From Rhodoluna sp. (lineage in GTDB: Bacteria > Actinomycetota > Actinomycetes > Actinomycetales > Microbacteriaceae): 64,000 nucleotides of DNA. Location of the stretch: NCBI GenBank assembly GCA_024641985.1, contig JAHEBZ010000003.1, forward strand, positions 62,001 through 126,000, given 5' to 3'. Under the pieces are notes generated by a model, which was given only the letters and a program-made list of their open reading frames with translations, was not told the origin of the DNA and made no database searches. Position numbers and translations under genes: made by a program. Shown piece by piece: positions 47,273 through 55,670 of this stretch; the stretch's first letter is position 1, and the number at the start of each line of letters is the position of its first letter.

Positions 47273-48073
47273 ATGCCAGAGGGCCACACCGTTCATAGAA
47301 CCGCAAACGACTTCAATCGTCTGTTCGCCGGCAAATCGGTGTTCGTATCTTCGCCTCAGGGCAGATTCGATGCTGGCGCCAAATTGCTCGACGGGCGCGA
47401 ATTAGTCAAGGCAAAAGCCATCGGCAAGCAGTTGTTTCTAAACTTTGACAATGATTTGACCCTTCGAATTCACCTCGGCATTTATGGCAAGTGGAACATT
47501 CACGGCGTTGGGCGATTGGATGCGCCCGATCCGGTAGGGCAGGTTAGGGCCAGATTCGCCAATGATTCTGTGGTTTCAGACCTTCGAGGCCCAACGGTTT
47601 GTGAAGTAATAACCCGCCGTGAGGTCGAATTAGTCGAGCAACGGCTTGGCCCAGACCCGCTAAACCCTGATTTCAAGGGGTTCGAGCGGGAACGTTTTGT
47701 GTCTCGTGCGTTGGCATCAAAGTCGGCCATCGGGCTGCTGCTAATGAATCAAGATGTCATTGCCGGCATTGGCAACGTGTATCGAGCCGAAATTCTTTTT
47801 AGGGCCGGCATCGACCCGCATAAGCCGGGCAACCAGTTAACCAGGCAAGAACTCGAAGCAATCTGGCTCGATTCGGTTGAGCTGCTAAAAGTTGGCGTGA
47901 AGACCGGGTTCATGATTACCCGAGACGAACTGCGCACGAAACACCCTGGCAAATCTGAACGCAATTTCATCTACAAGCGTGAAGGGCTAGCGTGCCGGGT
48001 TTGTGGCACAAACATCTCAATCGAGCTAATGGCTGGGCGCAAACTCTATTTCTGCGTCGGTTGCCAAAGCTAG
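47273..48073 (+). CDS. nei: Endonuclease VIII-type DNA glycosylase (Nei/Nei2)
   Basis: 266 residues. This bifunctional glycosylase/AP lyase acts on oxidised pyrimidines. The start MPEGHTVHRTANDFNRLFAG gives the catalytic Pro2 and Glu3; MPEGHT distinguishes Nei from Fpg (MPELPE). The H2TH region is NQDVIAGIGNVYRAEILFRAGI. A C-terminal zinc finger has CRVCGTNI and CVGCQS. No clear ribosome site precedes the ATG. A terminator follows 10 nt after the stop. Confidence 0.93.
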   Translation: MPEGHTVHRTANDFNRLFAGKSVFVSSPQGRFDAGAKLLDGRELVKAKAIGKQLFLNFDNDLTLRIHLGIYGKWNIHGVGRLDAPDPVGQVRARFANDSVVSDLRGPTVCEVITRREVELVEQRLGPDPLNPDFKGFERERFVSRALASKSAIGLLLMNQDVIAGIGNVYRAEILFRAGIDPHKPGNQLTRQELEAIWLDSVELLKVGVKTGFMITRDELRTKHPGKSERNFIYKREGLACRVCGTNISIELMAGRKLYFCVGCQS

Positions 48074-48083
48074 CGGTTAAAGC

Positions 48084-48116
48084 AAAACACCACCGCCAAA
48101 GCGATGGTGTTTTTTT
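48084..48116. terminator. Intrinsic terminator after nei
   Basis: AAAACACCA(CCGC) and (GCGA)TGGTGTTTT around a small loop, then a T-tract. The A-tract on the other side lets it also end tRNA-Gly on the minus strand. Confidence 0.85.
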
Positions 48117-48118
48117 AG

Positions 48119-48189
48119 AGCGGATGACGGGAATCGAACCCGCATCATCAGTTTGGAAGACTGAGGCTTTACCACTAAGCTACATCCGC
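48119..48189 (-). tRNA. tRNA-Gly (TCC), no encoded CCA
   Basis: Minus strand: acceptor GCGGATG/CATCCGC, anticodon stem TCAGT/ACTGA around loop CTTCCAA, T-arm GCGGGTTCGATTCCCGT, discriminator T. The next bases are not CCA. Confidence 0.93.
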
Positions 48190-48243
48190 ATTGCTGCCAG
48201 AACTTTTTTTCAAAAAGCGAAGCAACATGTCTATCTTATGGGA

Positions 48244-48249
48244 TAGACT
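48244..48249 (+). promoter_or_regulatory. -10 box (TAGACT) of tRNA-Pro(TGG)
   Basis: TAGACT ends 33 nt before the mature tRNA 5' end, giving a short 5' leader to be removed by RNase P. No clear -35. Confidence 0.4.
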
Positions 48250-48282
48250 CAACGAGGTTGTTCAGCCTGGCTGAAAATCAAC

Positions 48283-48358
48283 CGGGGTGTAGCGTAGTGG
48301 CTAGCGCGCCTGCTTTGGGAGCAGGATATCGCAGGTTCGAGTCCTGTCACCCCGACCA
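48283..48358 (+). tRNA. tRNA-Pro (TGG), CCA encoded
   Basis: Acceptor CGGGGTG/CACCCCG, anticodon stem CCTGC/GCAGG around loop TTTGGGA, T-arm GCAGGTTCGAGTCCTGT, then ACCA. It is the second proline tRNA of the window. It is followed by two hairpins and then tig. Confidence 0.95.
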
Positions 48359-48361
48359 TTC

Positions 48362-48427
48362 GGTTCAGATCCACACTGAACCATTGAAAATAAAAGGCCT
48401 GTCTTCTTAAGAAGGCGGGCCCTTTTC
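48362..48427 (+). terminator. Two hairpins, the second a strong terminator, between tRNA-Pro and tig
   Basis: The first is GGTTCAG / CTGAACC (48362-48382, 7-nt loop). The second (48392-48427) folds as AAAAGG-CCTG-TCTTC, loop TTAA, GAAGG-CGGG-(C)CCTTTT, about 15 bp with G-U pairs and one bulge, then TTTTCTTG. It should end the tRNA transcript. It leaves only 17 nt before the tig start, so it may also act as an attenuator for tig. Confidence 0.7.
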
Positions 48428-48444
48428 TTGTCTAGGAGAAGACT

Positions 48445-49758
48445 TTGAAAACTGCAGTAGAGCGCATCAAGCCAACCCGTGTGAAGCTAACCATTGAGGT
48501 TACGCCCGAAGAGTTCAAGCCAAGTCTTGACCACGCATACGAGCACATCGCCGAGAGCGTCAACGTTCCTGGCTTCCGAAAAGGAAAGATTCCGGCTGCA
48601 ATTCTTGACCAGCGCGTTGGCCGTCCGGCAATTTTGGCTCATGCCATCAACGACGGCCTTGACACCATCTACCGTGAGGCAATCGAGGCCGAAAAGCTTC
48701 GCCCACTTGGTCAGCCTCAGGCAGACATTAAGCAGACACCAGACGAAAAAACCTTTGCTGGCAACCTGATCGTTGAGATTGAAGTCGAAGTTCGACCAGA
48801 GCTCAAGCTAAACGAATACAAGGGTCTAAAGGTCAAGGTCGACGACATCAAGGTTGAGGCCAAAGAGGTTGACGCAGAGCTCGATGCACTTCGTGCACGC
48901 TTTGGTTCGCTAAAAACCGTCGAGCGCGCCGCCAAGAAGGGTGATTTCACCACTATTGACCTAACCGCAACCATCGATGGCGCAACCATCGACTCTGCCC
49001 AAAACATTTCTTACGAAATCGGCGCCGGAAACCTTCTGGATGGCATCGATGAGGCCCTAGACACCCTTACCGCGGGCGAATCAACCACTTTCAAGTCGAA
49101 GCTGGTTGGCGGCGACAAGGCCGGCCAGGAGGCCGAAATTGCTGTCACTCTGACTGCTGTTAAAGAGCGCGAACTACCTAACGCCGATGACGCGTTTGCT
49201 CAGCTTGCCAGCGAATTTGACACACTTAAAGAGCTAAAGGTTGACCTAGAGGCTCAGATCGCCCGCTCAAAGACCTATGGTCAGGGCATCCAGGCTCGCG
49301 ATTTGGTTACCAAGCAGCTTCTCGAGCTAATCGATGTTCCTGTTTCTGATGAACTCGTCGAGGCCGATGTTAACCGTCACCTCGAGGGTGAGGGTCGCCT
49401 AGAGGACGACAAGCACCGCGCCGAGGTTCTAGAGCAGAGCACCGAATCATTCAAGGTTCAGATGTTGCTCGACGCAATTGCTGAAAAAGAAGAACTTCAG
49501 GTTGGCGAAGAAGAGCTTATCCAGTACCTAGTTCAGGCTTCTCAGCAATACGGCATGAACCCTAACGACTTCATTAAGACCGTTAGCGAAAACGGTCAGG
49601 TGCCTGCATTCGTCGGAGAGGTTGCCCGTCGCAAGGCTCTAACAGTTGTGCTCGAGGCAGCTGTGGTTACTGATGGCAAGGGCAACGCAGTCGACCTAGC
49701 CGAGTTCACCAAGTCTGATGTTGAGGCCGCTGACGCACACGCTGGTCACGACCACTAA
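48445..49758 (+). CDS. tig: Trigger factor
   Basis: 437 residues. This chaperone binds the ribosome exit tunnel. The N-terminal domain holds the binding loop VPGFRKGKIPAAIL (the GFRxGxxP signature, about residues 43-50). The FKBP-like PPIase domain is about 150-240 and a helical C-terminal domain follows, ending in a His-rich tail (HAGHDH). The start is a TTG with AGGAG 6 nt upstream. A strong terminator-like hairpin ends 17 nt before the start. It stands before clpP1-clpP2-clpX in the usual order. Confidence 0.95.
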   Translation: MKTAVERIKPTRVKLTIEVTPEEFKPSLDHAYEHIAESVNVPGFRKGKIPAAILDQRVGRPAILAHAINDGLDTIYREAIEAEKLRPLGQPQADIKQTPDEKTFAGNLIVEIEVEVRPELKLNEYKGLKVKVDDIKVEAKEVDAELDALRARFGSLKTVERAAKKGDFTTIDLTATIDGATIDSAQNISYEIGAGNLLDGIDEALDTLTAGESTTFKSKLVGGDKAGQEAEIAVTLTAVKERELPNADDAFAQLASEFDTLKELKVDLEAQIARSKTYGQGIQARDLVTKQLLELIDVPVSDELVEADVNRHLEGEGRLEDDKHRAEVLEQSTESFKVQMLLDAIAEKEELQVGEEELIQYLVQASQQYGMNPNDFIKTVSENGQVPAFVGEVARRKALTVVLEAAVVTDGKGNAVDLAEFTKSDVEAADAHAGHDH

Positions 49759-49769
49759 ATAACTCATTG

Positions 49770-49798
49770 AAAGGCCCGGGCTTAGGCTCGGGCTTTTT
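49770..49798 (+). terminator. Intrinsic terminator after tig
   Basis: GCCCGGGC, TTAG loop, GCTCGGGC (8 bp, one G-U), then TTTTT, 11 nt after the tig stop. It separates tig from the clpP unit. Confidence 0.85.
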
Positions 49799-49800
49799 CA

Positions 49801-49818
49801 TTTTCGTCATTGGCGAAC
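49801..49818. promoter_or_regulatory. Candidate ClgR operator upstream of clpP1
   Basis: TTTTCGTCATTGGCGAAC agrees with the published corynebacterial ClgR consensus (WNNWCGCYNANRGCGWWS, from memory) at 16 of 18 positions. On the minus strand it begins GTTCGC, the core of the Streptomyces site. It lies 68-85 nt before the clpP1 ATG. Directly after it is a second inverted repeat, AACACGC-(10)-GCGTGTT at 49816-49839. Confidence 0.55.
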
Positions 49819-49885
49819 ACGCACCGGCAAAGGCGTGTTGTGCGGTTATGTTTGACAGGCAACCTTTAGAAACTAGGAGTACTTC

Positions 49886-50467
49886 ATGGCAGATCAGGCA
49901 AAGGGCCCAAGCAGCACCTTCGATCGTTTGCTCAAAGATCGCATCATCTGGCTTGGTTCAGAGGTTCGCGACGACATGGCGAATGAAATCTGCGCCAAGA
50001 TTTTGCTTCTGGCAGCAGAAGATTCGCAAAAGGACATCTACCTTTACATAAATTCGCCGGGTGGGTCAATCACCGCGGGCATGGCCATTTACGACACCAT
50101 GCAATACGTGCCAAACGACATCGTTACCGTGGGCATTGGCATGTGTGCCTCAATGGGGCAGTTCTTGCTTTCATCAGGCACCAAGGGCAAGCGCTACGCC
50201 ACCCCAAACACTCGTGTGTTGCTTCACCAGCCGCATGGTGGCTTTGGTGGCACCGCCTCCGACATCCAAACCCAGGCCGAGCTAATTATGTCGATGAAGC
50301 GCCAGTTGGCAGCTATCACCGCCGAACAGACCGGCAAAACTCTCGAGCAGGTTATGGCCGACGGCGATCGCGATCGCTGGTTTAGCGCCGAAGAGGCACT
50401 CGAGTATGGCTTTATCGATCACATTCAGAAATATGCAGCCAGCGCCACCGGCGTCGGAAGTAACTAA
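49886..50467 (+). CDS. clpP1: ATP-dependent Clp protease proteolytic subunit ClpP1
   Basis: 193 residues. [23 protein letters not shown] holds the catalytic Ser, [17 protein letters not shown] the His, and [13 protein letters not shown] the Asp. Actinobacteria need two ClpPs that form a mixed 14-mer. TAGGAG lies 7 nt before the ATG. clpP2 follows 14 nt later. The region upstream has a candidate ClgR site. Confidence 0.95.
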   Translation: MADQAKGPSSTFDRLLKDRIIWLGSEVRDDMANEICAKILLLAAEDSQKDIYLYINSPGGSITAGMAIYDTMQYVPNDIVTVGIGMCASMGQFLLSSGTKGKRYATPNTRVLLHQPHGGFGGTASDIQTQAELIMSMKRQLAAITAEQTGKTLEQVMADGDRDRWFSAEEALEYGFIDHIQKYAASATGVGSN

Positions 50468-50481
50468 GGGAGACAAAAATC

Positions 50482-51114
50482 ATGACTAACCCGAATGTTT
50501 TCCAGAGTCCAGAGTCACGCTACATTCTTCCTACCTTCGAAGAGCGCACCTCATACGGTTTCAAGCGCCAAGATCCATACAACAAATTGTTCGAAGACCG
50601 CATTGTGTTCTTGGGTGTTCAGGTCGACGATGCCTCTGCCGACGACATCATGGCCCAGCTTTTGGTTCTCGAGTCGCAAGATCCAGACCGCGATATCACC
50701 ATGTATATCAATTCACCTGGTGGTTCATTCACCGCGATGACCGCAATTTACGACACCATGCAATACATTCGCCCTCAAATTCAAACCGTGTGTCTAGGTC
50801 AGGCTGCTTCTGCTGCGGCAGTTCTTTTGGCGGCCGGTGCACCAGGCAAGCGCCTTGCGCTGCCAAACGCCAGAGTGCTTATTCACCAGCCTTCAACCGG
50901 TGATGCCGGTCGCGGGCAGGCTTCAGACATCGAGATTCAGGCCCGCGAAATCATGCGTTTGCGTGAATGGCTAGAAAGCACGCTATCTAAGCACTCAAAG
51001 CGTTCGGTTGCCGAGATCAACAAAGATATCGATCGCGACAAAATTCTTACTGCTCCTGAGGCACTCGAATTCGGTTTTATCGATCAGGTTCTTACTTCGC
51101 GCAAAAACGCCTAA
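50482..51114 (+). CDS. clpP2: ATP-dependent Clp protease proteolytic subunit ClpP2
   Basis: 210 residues. CLGQAASAAAVLLAAGAPGKR holds the Ser, VLIHQPSTGDAGRGQASDIEIQA the His, and INKDIDRDKILTAPEAL the Asp. The N-terminal extension (about 30 residues) fits actinobacterial ClpP2, the partner that docks ClpX/ClpC1. It is in operon with clpP1 and ends in a terminator before clpX. Confidence 0.95.
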   Translation: MTNPNVFQSPESRYILPTFEERTSYGFKRQDPYNKLFEDRIVFLGVQVDDASADDIMAQLLVLESQDPDRDITMYINSPGGSFTAMTAIYDTMQYIRPQIQTVCLGQAASAAAVLLAAGAPGKRLALPNARVLIHQPSTGDAGRGQASDIEIQAREIMRLREWLESTLSKHSKRSVAEINKDIDRDKILTAPEALEFGFIDQVLTSRKNA

Positions 51115-51124
51115 AACAGACCAA

Positions 51125-51153
51125 AAAGCGGGTGGGCGAGGCTCACCCGCTTT
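51125..51153. terminator. Intrinsic terminator between clpP2 and clpX
   Basis: AAAGCGGGTG, 9-nt loop, CACCCGCTTT: a 10-bp perfect stem 10 nt after the clpP2 stop. The T-tract is short. clpX has its own -10 box 15 nt downstream. Confidence 0.75.
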
Positions 51154-51168
51154 GTCGTAACTGGGCTA

Positions 51169-51174
51169 TAGGCT
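51169..51174 (+). promoter_or_regulatory. -10 box (TAGGCT) of clpX, leaderless type
   Basis: TAGGCT ends 6 nt before the clpX ATG and there is no Shine-Dalgarno, the same hexamer and spacing as at msrA and the AKR gene. Confidence 0.55.
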
Positions 51175-51180
51175 TTTGGC

Positions 51181-52458
51181 ATGACAAAGTTGGGCGAATC
51201 AGGCGACCTTCTAAAGTGCTCTTTCTGCGGAAAGAGCCAGAAGCAGGTTCGCAAGCTAATTGCTGGTCCAGGTGTTTACATCTGTGATGAATGCATCGAA
51301 CTTTGCAATGAAATCATCGAAGAAGAACTTGGCTCTGCGGTTGCCGAGGGTGTTGAAGAACTTGACCTACCAAAGCCTCGCGAGATCAAAGGTTTCCTCG
51401 ACGACTACGTGATCGGCCAAGATCAAGCTAAAAAAGCTTTGGCTGTTGCCGTTTATAACCACTACAAGCGTCTTCGTTCGCGGGGCACGCTAACCGCGGC
51501 TGGCAAAGAGCACGATTCAATCGAAATCGCCAAGTCAAACATCCTCATGATTGGCCCAACCGGTTGTGGCAAAACATATTTGGCTCAAACGCTTGCCAAG
51601 CGCCTCAATGTTCCGTTTGCAGTTGCCGATGCAACTGCCCTAACCGAGGCGGGCTATGTCGGCGAAGATGTCGAGAACATCCTGTTAAAGCTGCTTCAGG
51701 CAGCAGATTTCGACGTAAAGCGAGCCGAAACCGGCATAATTTACATCGACGAAATTGACAAAATCTCACGCAAAGCCGAGAACCCATCTATAACGCGCGA
51801 TGTGTCGGGCGAGGGCGTGCAGCAGGCCCTACTAAAAATTCTTGAAGGCACAATTGCCTCGGTTCCACCTCAGGGCGGCCGCAAGCACCCTCAGCAAGAG
51901 TTCATTCAGATCGACACAACTAATGTGCTGTTCATCGTTGCTGGCGCATTTGCCGGCCTCGAAGAAATAATCTCGGCACGTGCGGGCAAAAAAGGCATTG
52001 GCTTCGGATCACCGATCGCCGGCAAAAACGACAACATCGAGATCTTCACCGAGGTGCAACCCGAAGATCTGCGAAAGTTTGGCTTGATTCCCGAGTTCAT
52101 CGGGCGATTGCCTGTAATCGCCTCGGTCACACCACTCGACCGTTCTGCTTTGATGCAAATCTTGACTGAACCTAAAAATGCACTCGTAAAGCAATACCAG
52201 CGCATGTTCGAACTCGATGGTTTCGAACTCGAATTTGATGCGTCGGCACTCGAGGCAATAGCCGATTTGGCTGTAACCCGAGAAACCGGTGCCCGCGGCC
52301 TGCGAGCCATCATGGAGGAAACCCTCGGGCAAGTTATGTTCGACATTCCAGGCAGCGACATTCAGGGCACAGTGCTAATCACAGCCGATGTAGTGGCTGG
52401 CAAGACGCAACCCGAAATTGTTCCAGCGAAAAGCCTTCGTCAAGACAAGTCTGCCTAA
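51181..52458 (+). CDS. clpX: Clp protease ATP-binding subunit ClpX
   Basis: 425 residues. This AAA+ unfoldase feeds ClpP1P2. An N-terminal zinc domain has four Cys (CSFCGKS...[11 protein letters not shown]). Walker A is [16 protein letters not shown], the pore loop [11 protein letters not shown], Walker [33 protein letters not shown] is the sensor-2 region. It probably starts from a leaderless mRNA. benE follows after 3 nt. Confidence 0.97.
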   Translation: MTKLGESGDLLKCSFCGKSQKQVRKLIAGPGVYICDECIELCNEIIEEELGSAVAEGVEELDLPKPREIKGFLDDYVIGQDQAKKALAVAVYNHYKRLRSRGTLTAAGKEHDSIEIAKSNILMIGPTGCGKTYLAQTLAKRLNVPFAVADATALTEAGYVGEDVENILLKLLQAADFDVKRAETGIIYIDEIDKISRKAENPSITRDVSGEGVQQALLKILEGTIASVPPQGGRKHPQQEFIQIDTTNVLFIVAGAFAGLEEIISARAGKKGIGFGSPIAGKNDNIEIFTEVQPEDLRKFGLIPEFIGRLPVIASVTPLDRSALMQILTEPKNALVKQYQRMFELDGFELEFDASALEAIADLAVTRETGARGLRAIMEETLGQVMFDIPGSDIQGTVLITADVVAGKTQPEIVPAKSLRQDKSA

Positions 52459-52461
52459 TAA

Positions 52462-53628
52462 GTGCGCCGCTTCGCCGACCATAAGGCTCCATTCCTAGCC
52501 GGCGCCGTAGCGTCGATTACAGGCACTGCCGCAAGTGCTGGCCTAGTTTTAGCCGCGTTTAGCTCACTCGGAGCAACCAAGGCGCAAACTACCTCGGCTA
52601 TTTTTGTGCTGATTGCGCTCTACGGTCTGCTATCAATTGGCCTCAGCATGCGTTTCAAGATGCCTATTTCTATAGTCTGGAGCACCCCTGGGGCGGCGTT
52701 GCTGATAGCTTCGGGAACACTCGGTTTGCCATTTTCAGATGCCGTTGGCGCTTTCATGGTTACCGGTGCTTTACTCGTATTAACTGGCATGTGGCCAGCG
52801 CTGGGTCGCATGGTTTCATCAATTCCAAAACCGATTGCCTCGGCCATGCTGGCAGGCGTAATTTTCAATTTTTGTGTTGCCCCGTTCAAATCTGCGGCCA
52901 CGTTTCCGCTCATCGTATTGCCGGCCATTTTGGTGTGGTTGGTGCTCTACAAATTCGCCACAGTTTGGGCAACACCGGCGGCCATGGTCATCGTGTTCGC
53001 TCTCACGGCAATCGATCTAGGCATCACAATCAACCCAACCGAAGTGTTGCCTTCCATCGAGTTTGTAGCACCAACCTTTGATCTGGCAGCCATAATAAGC
53101 ATCGCAATCCCGCTCTATTTAGTCACCATGGCTAGTCAAAACATTCCGGGCATAGCCATCATGAAATCCTTCGGCTACCAGGTTCCGTTCAAGCCAGTGT
53201 TAGTGACAACCGGCCTGGCCTCGATTGTTGGGGGTTTTTTTGGTGGTTTTGCAATGAACTTGGCCGCGATCACTGCAGCTCTAAATGCCAACGAACATGC
53301 GCACACAGATTCAAAGCGCCGTTGGCTTGCCTCGGTTTATGGCGGTTATGTTTACCTTGTGATAGCCGCTTTGGCTGGAGTTACGGTGACGTTTGTGCTG
53401 CAAGCACCCCGCGATTTGGTTTTGGCTGCAGCCGGCATCGCTTTGATCGGCACAATCATTTCGGCACTCAGTTCAGCAGTCGAAGAACCGTCACTTCGTT
53501 TGCCAGCCATGGCAACTTTCTTGATCACTGCATCGGGTCTGTCAGCCTACGGCATTGGCTCGGCTTTTTGGGCCTTGCTTGCGGGCCTCATCGCCTGGGG
53601 TTGGCTAAGCCTTCGTCCAAAAAACTAG
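52462..53628 (+). CDS. BenE-family (benzoate/H+ symporter-like) transporter
   Basis: 388 residues, about 11-12 TM helices. FLAGAVASITGTAASAGLVLAA, ISIVWSTPGAALLIASGTLG and the internal VTMASQNIPGIAIMKSFGY are BenE hallmarks. The substrate may be an aromatic acid but cannot be fixed. The start is a GTG right after a double stop TAATAA of clpX; there is no ribosome site, so it probably depends on coupling. It shares CTAG with the convergent dcp stop. Confidence 0.88.
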   Translation: MRRFADHKAPFLAGAVASITGTAASAGLVLAAFSSLGATKAQTTSAIFVLIALYGLLSIGLSMRFKMPISIVWSTPGAALLIASGTLGLPFSDAVGAFMVTGALLVLTGMWPALGRMVSSIPKPIASAMLAGVIFNFCVAPFKSAATFPLIVLPAILVWLVLYKFATVWATPAAMVIVFALTAIDLGITINPTEVLPSIEFVAPTFDLAAIISIAIPLYLVTMASQNIPGIAIMKSFGYQVPFKPVLVTTGLASIVGGFFGGFAMNLAAITAALNANEHAHTDSKRRWLASVYGGYVYLVIAALAGVTVTFVLQAPRDLVLAAAGIALIGTIISALSSAVEEPSLRLPAMATFLITASGLSAYGIGSAFWALLAGLIAWGWLSLRPKN

Positions 53629-55670
53629 TTCAACCCGCGGCGCTTTAGCAAAGGTTCGATGGTTGCATCCTGGCCTCTAAAGTTTCGATACATCTGCATC
53701 GAATCGAGTGAGCCACCGCGCGACAAAAGTTGGTTTCTGAACCGATCACCATTCACACGGGTTAAGCCGCCGTTGTCTTTAAACCACTGCACAGTCTCGG
53801 CATCTAGAACTTCAGACCATATGTAGCCGTAGTAGCCGGCCGAATAACCGCCTGCAAAGATGTGTGAGAAATAGGTGCTTCGATAGCGGGTTGGCACCGG
53901 CGCGAAATCTAAGCCATAGCCCGCAATGGCTCCAGCCTCAAATGACTCAACATCTGTGACAACTTCGCCAGCACCAATAGAGTGCCAGGCCAGGTCAAGC
54001 ACCGTGGCCGCCAAGTAAGACACGGTTGCGTGACCCTGGTTAAATGTCTCGGTTTTCTTTAGGTTTTCGACCCATTCCTGGGGCAAAGCCTGTCCGGTTT
54101 GGTAATGCTTGGCAAAATTAGCCAACACCTCTGGCCAAAGCATCCACATTTCGTTTACCTGCGACGGAAATTCGACAAAGTCTCGCTGAACGCTCGTGCC
54201 GCTAAACCGGGGGTACTTCACATCTGAAAAGAGCCCGTGCAATGCATGGCCGAATTCGTGAAATAGGGTGGTGGTCTCGTCGAAGGTTAATAACGTAGGT
54301 TCGCCATTGGCTGGCTTTGGAATGTTGAGGTTGTTTACTACAACCGGAAGCTGACCAAGAAGGTGGTTTTGGTCAACCAAATTATTCATCCATGCGCCAC
54401 CGCGCTTCGAATCGCGAGTGTAGAAGTCTCCGATGAACAGGCCAACGGCCGAACCGTCTTCGTTCAAGACTTCAAAAACACGAGCCTCTGGGTGATATGC
54501 CTGCAGATCTTTTCGTTCTTCAAATGTGATTCCGAACAACTTGGTTGCTGCAAAGAACACGCCGTTTTGAAGAACTCTCTCGAGTTCAAAGTATGGCTTG
54601 AAGGCAGTCGTGTCAACGTTGTATTTTTCTACCCGAACGCGCTCGGTATAAAGATCCCAATCCCAGCTAGCTAGCTTGAAATTGCCCTTTTCTGCATCGA
54701 TAGATTTTTGCAGATCTGCCGCTTCGGTTTTTGCATTCGCAACCGCCGCCGGAGCAATTTTTCTTAGCATCTGATGCACATTTTGCAGGTTTGAAGCTGT
54801 TTGCTCAGACAGAACATAGGCGGCGTGACTTTCGAAACCAAGCAGTTTGGCTCGCTCAGCACGCACGGTTGCCATCTCGGTTAATACCAAACGGTTGTCG
54901 TTGTCGTTTGGTCGCTCACCCTTTTGCATCGAAGCCTTCATGATGCGCTCGCGCAAGGGGCGGTTTGTGAGGCTATCGAGAAGTGGGTTTCCGGTGAAAT
55001 TTACCATACCCAAAAGCCACTTGCCGTCAAGCCCGCGATCGGCGGCGGCGGTTGCTGCCGCAGCAATTTGGCCAGTGGTTAGGCCGTCAAGCTCGGCAAC
55101 ATCGTCGACAACTATGGCCAAATCGTTGGTGTCATTGAGCAGGTTTTGGCTGAACTTGGTTTCGAGTTTCGAAAGTTGCTCGTTAAACGCCTTGAGCTGC
55201 TCTCGATCGTTCGAACCAAGATTCGCGCCGGCGTGAACGAAGTCTCGATAGTAACGCTCTAGAAGCCAGGCAGATTCTTCGTCGAGTTCAAGCGAGTCTT
55301 TAGCATCTTTCAGGTGCCGAATGCGCTCGAAGAGCTCTGGGTTTAGGCGAATAGCATCGCTGTGGGCCGCTAATTTTGGCGCAATTTCGGCTTCAATTTC
55401 GTCTAGGCGTGCAGTGGTGTCGCTTGACGATTTGTTGTAAAAAACGAAAAGCATGCGTTCGAGGTATTTTCCAGAACGCTCTAGAGCCACAATTGTGTTT
55501 TCGAAGCTTGGTGCGCCAGATTCTAAGATCGAGGTGACCTCTAAGAGCTGTTGTGCACAACCCTCATCAAATGCCGGCAAATAGTGATCTTCGGTGATCA
55601 GGTGAAATGGAGGCAGCTCGTATTCGAGATCGCTTCTCAGTTCGAACGGGTTTCGAGTTTCGGAACTCAT
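53625..55670 (-). CDS. dcp: M3 family metallopeptidase (Dcp/oligopeptidase A-like)
   Basis: 681 residues. This zinc dipeptidyl carboxypeptidase or oligopeptidase degrades short peptides. FDETTTLFHEFGHALHGLFSD gives HEFGH, and the third ligand Glu is in FVEFPSQVNEMWM. FIGDFYTRDSKRGGAWMNN and FSHIFAGGYSAGYYGYIWSEVLDA are conserved. It overlaps valS by 4 nt (ATGA), so it is cotranslated with it. Confidence 0.93.
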   Translation of the reverse strand: MSSETRNPFELRSDLEYELPPFHLITEDHYLPAFDEGCAQQLLEVTSILESGAPSFENTIVALERSGKYLERMLFVFYNKSSSDTTARLDEIEAEIAPKLAAHSDAIRLNPELFERIRHLKDAKDSLELDEESAWLLERYYRDFVHAGANLGSNDREQLKAFNEQLSKLETKFSQNLLNDTNDLAIVVDDVAELDGLTTGQIAAAATAAADRGLDGKWLLGMVNFTGNPLLDSLTNRPLRERIMKASMQKGERPNDNDNRLVLTEMATVRAERAKLLGFESHAAYVLSEQTASNLQNVHQMLRKIAPAAVANAKTEAADLQKSIDAEKGNFKLASWDWDLYTERVRVEKYNVDTTAFKPYFELERVLQNGVFFAATKLFGITFEERKDLQAYHPEARVFEVLNEDGSAVGLFIGDFYTRDSKRGGAWMNNLVDQNHLLGQLPVVVNNLNIPKPANGEPTLLTFDETTTLFHEFGHALHGLFSDVKYPRFSGTSVQRDFVEFPSQVNEMWMLWPEVLANFAKHYQTGQALPQEWVENLKKTETFNQGHATVSYLAATVLDLAWHSIGAGEVVTDVESFEAGAIAGYGLDFAPVPTRYRSTYFSHIFAGGYSAGYYGYIWSEVLDAETVQWFKDNGGLTRVNGDRFRNQLLSRGGSLDSMQMYRNFRGQDATIEPLLKRRGLN

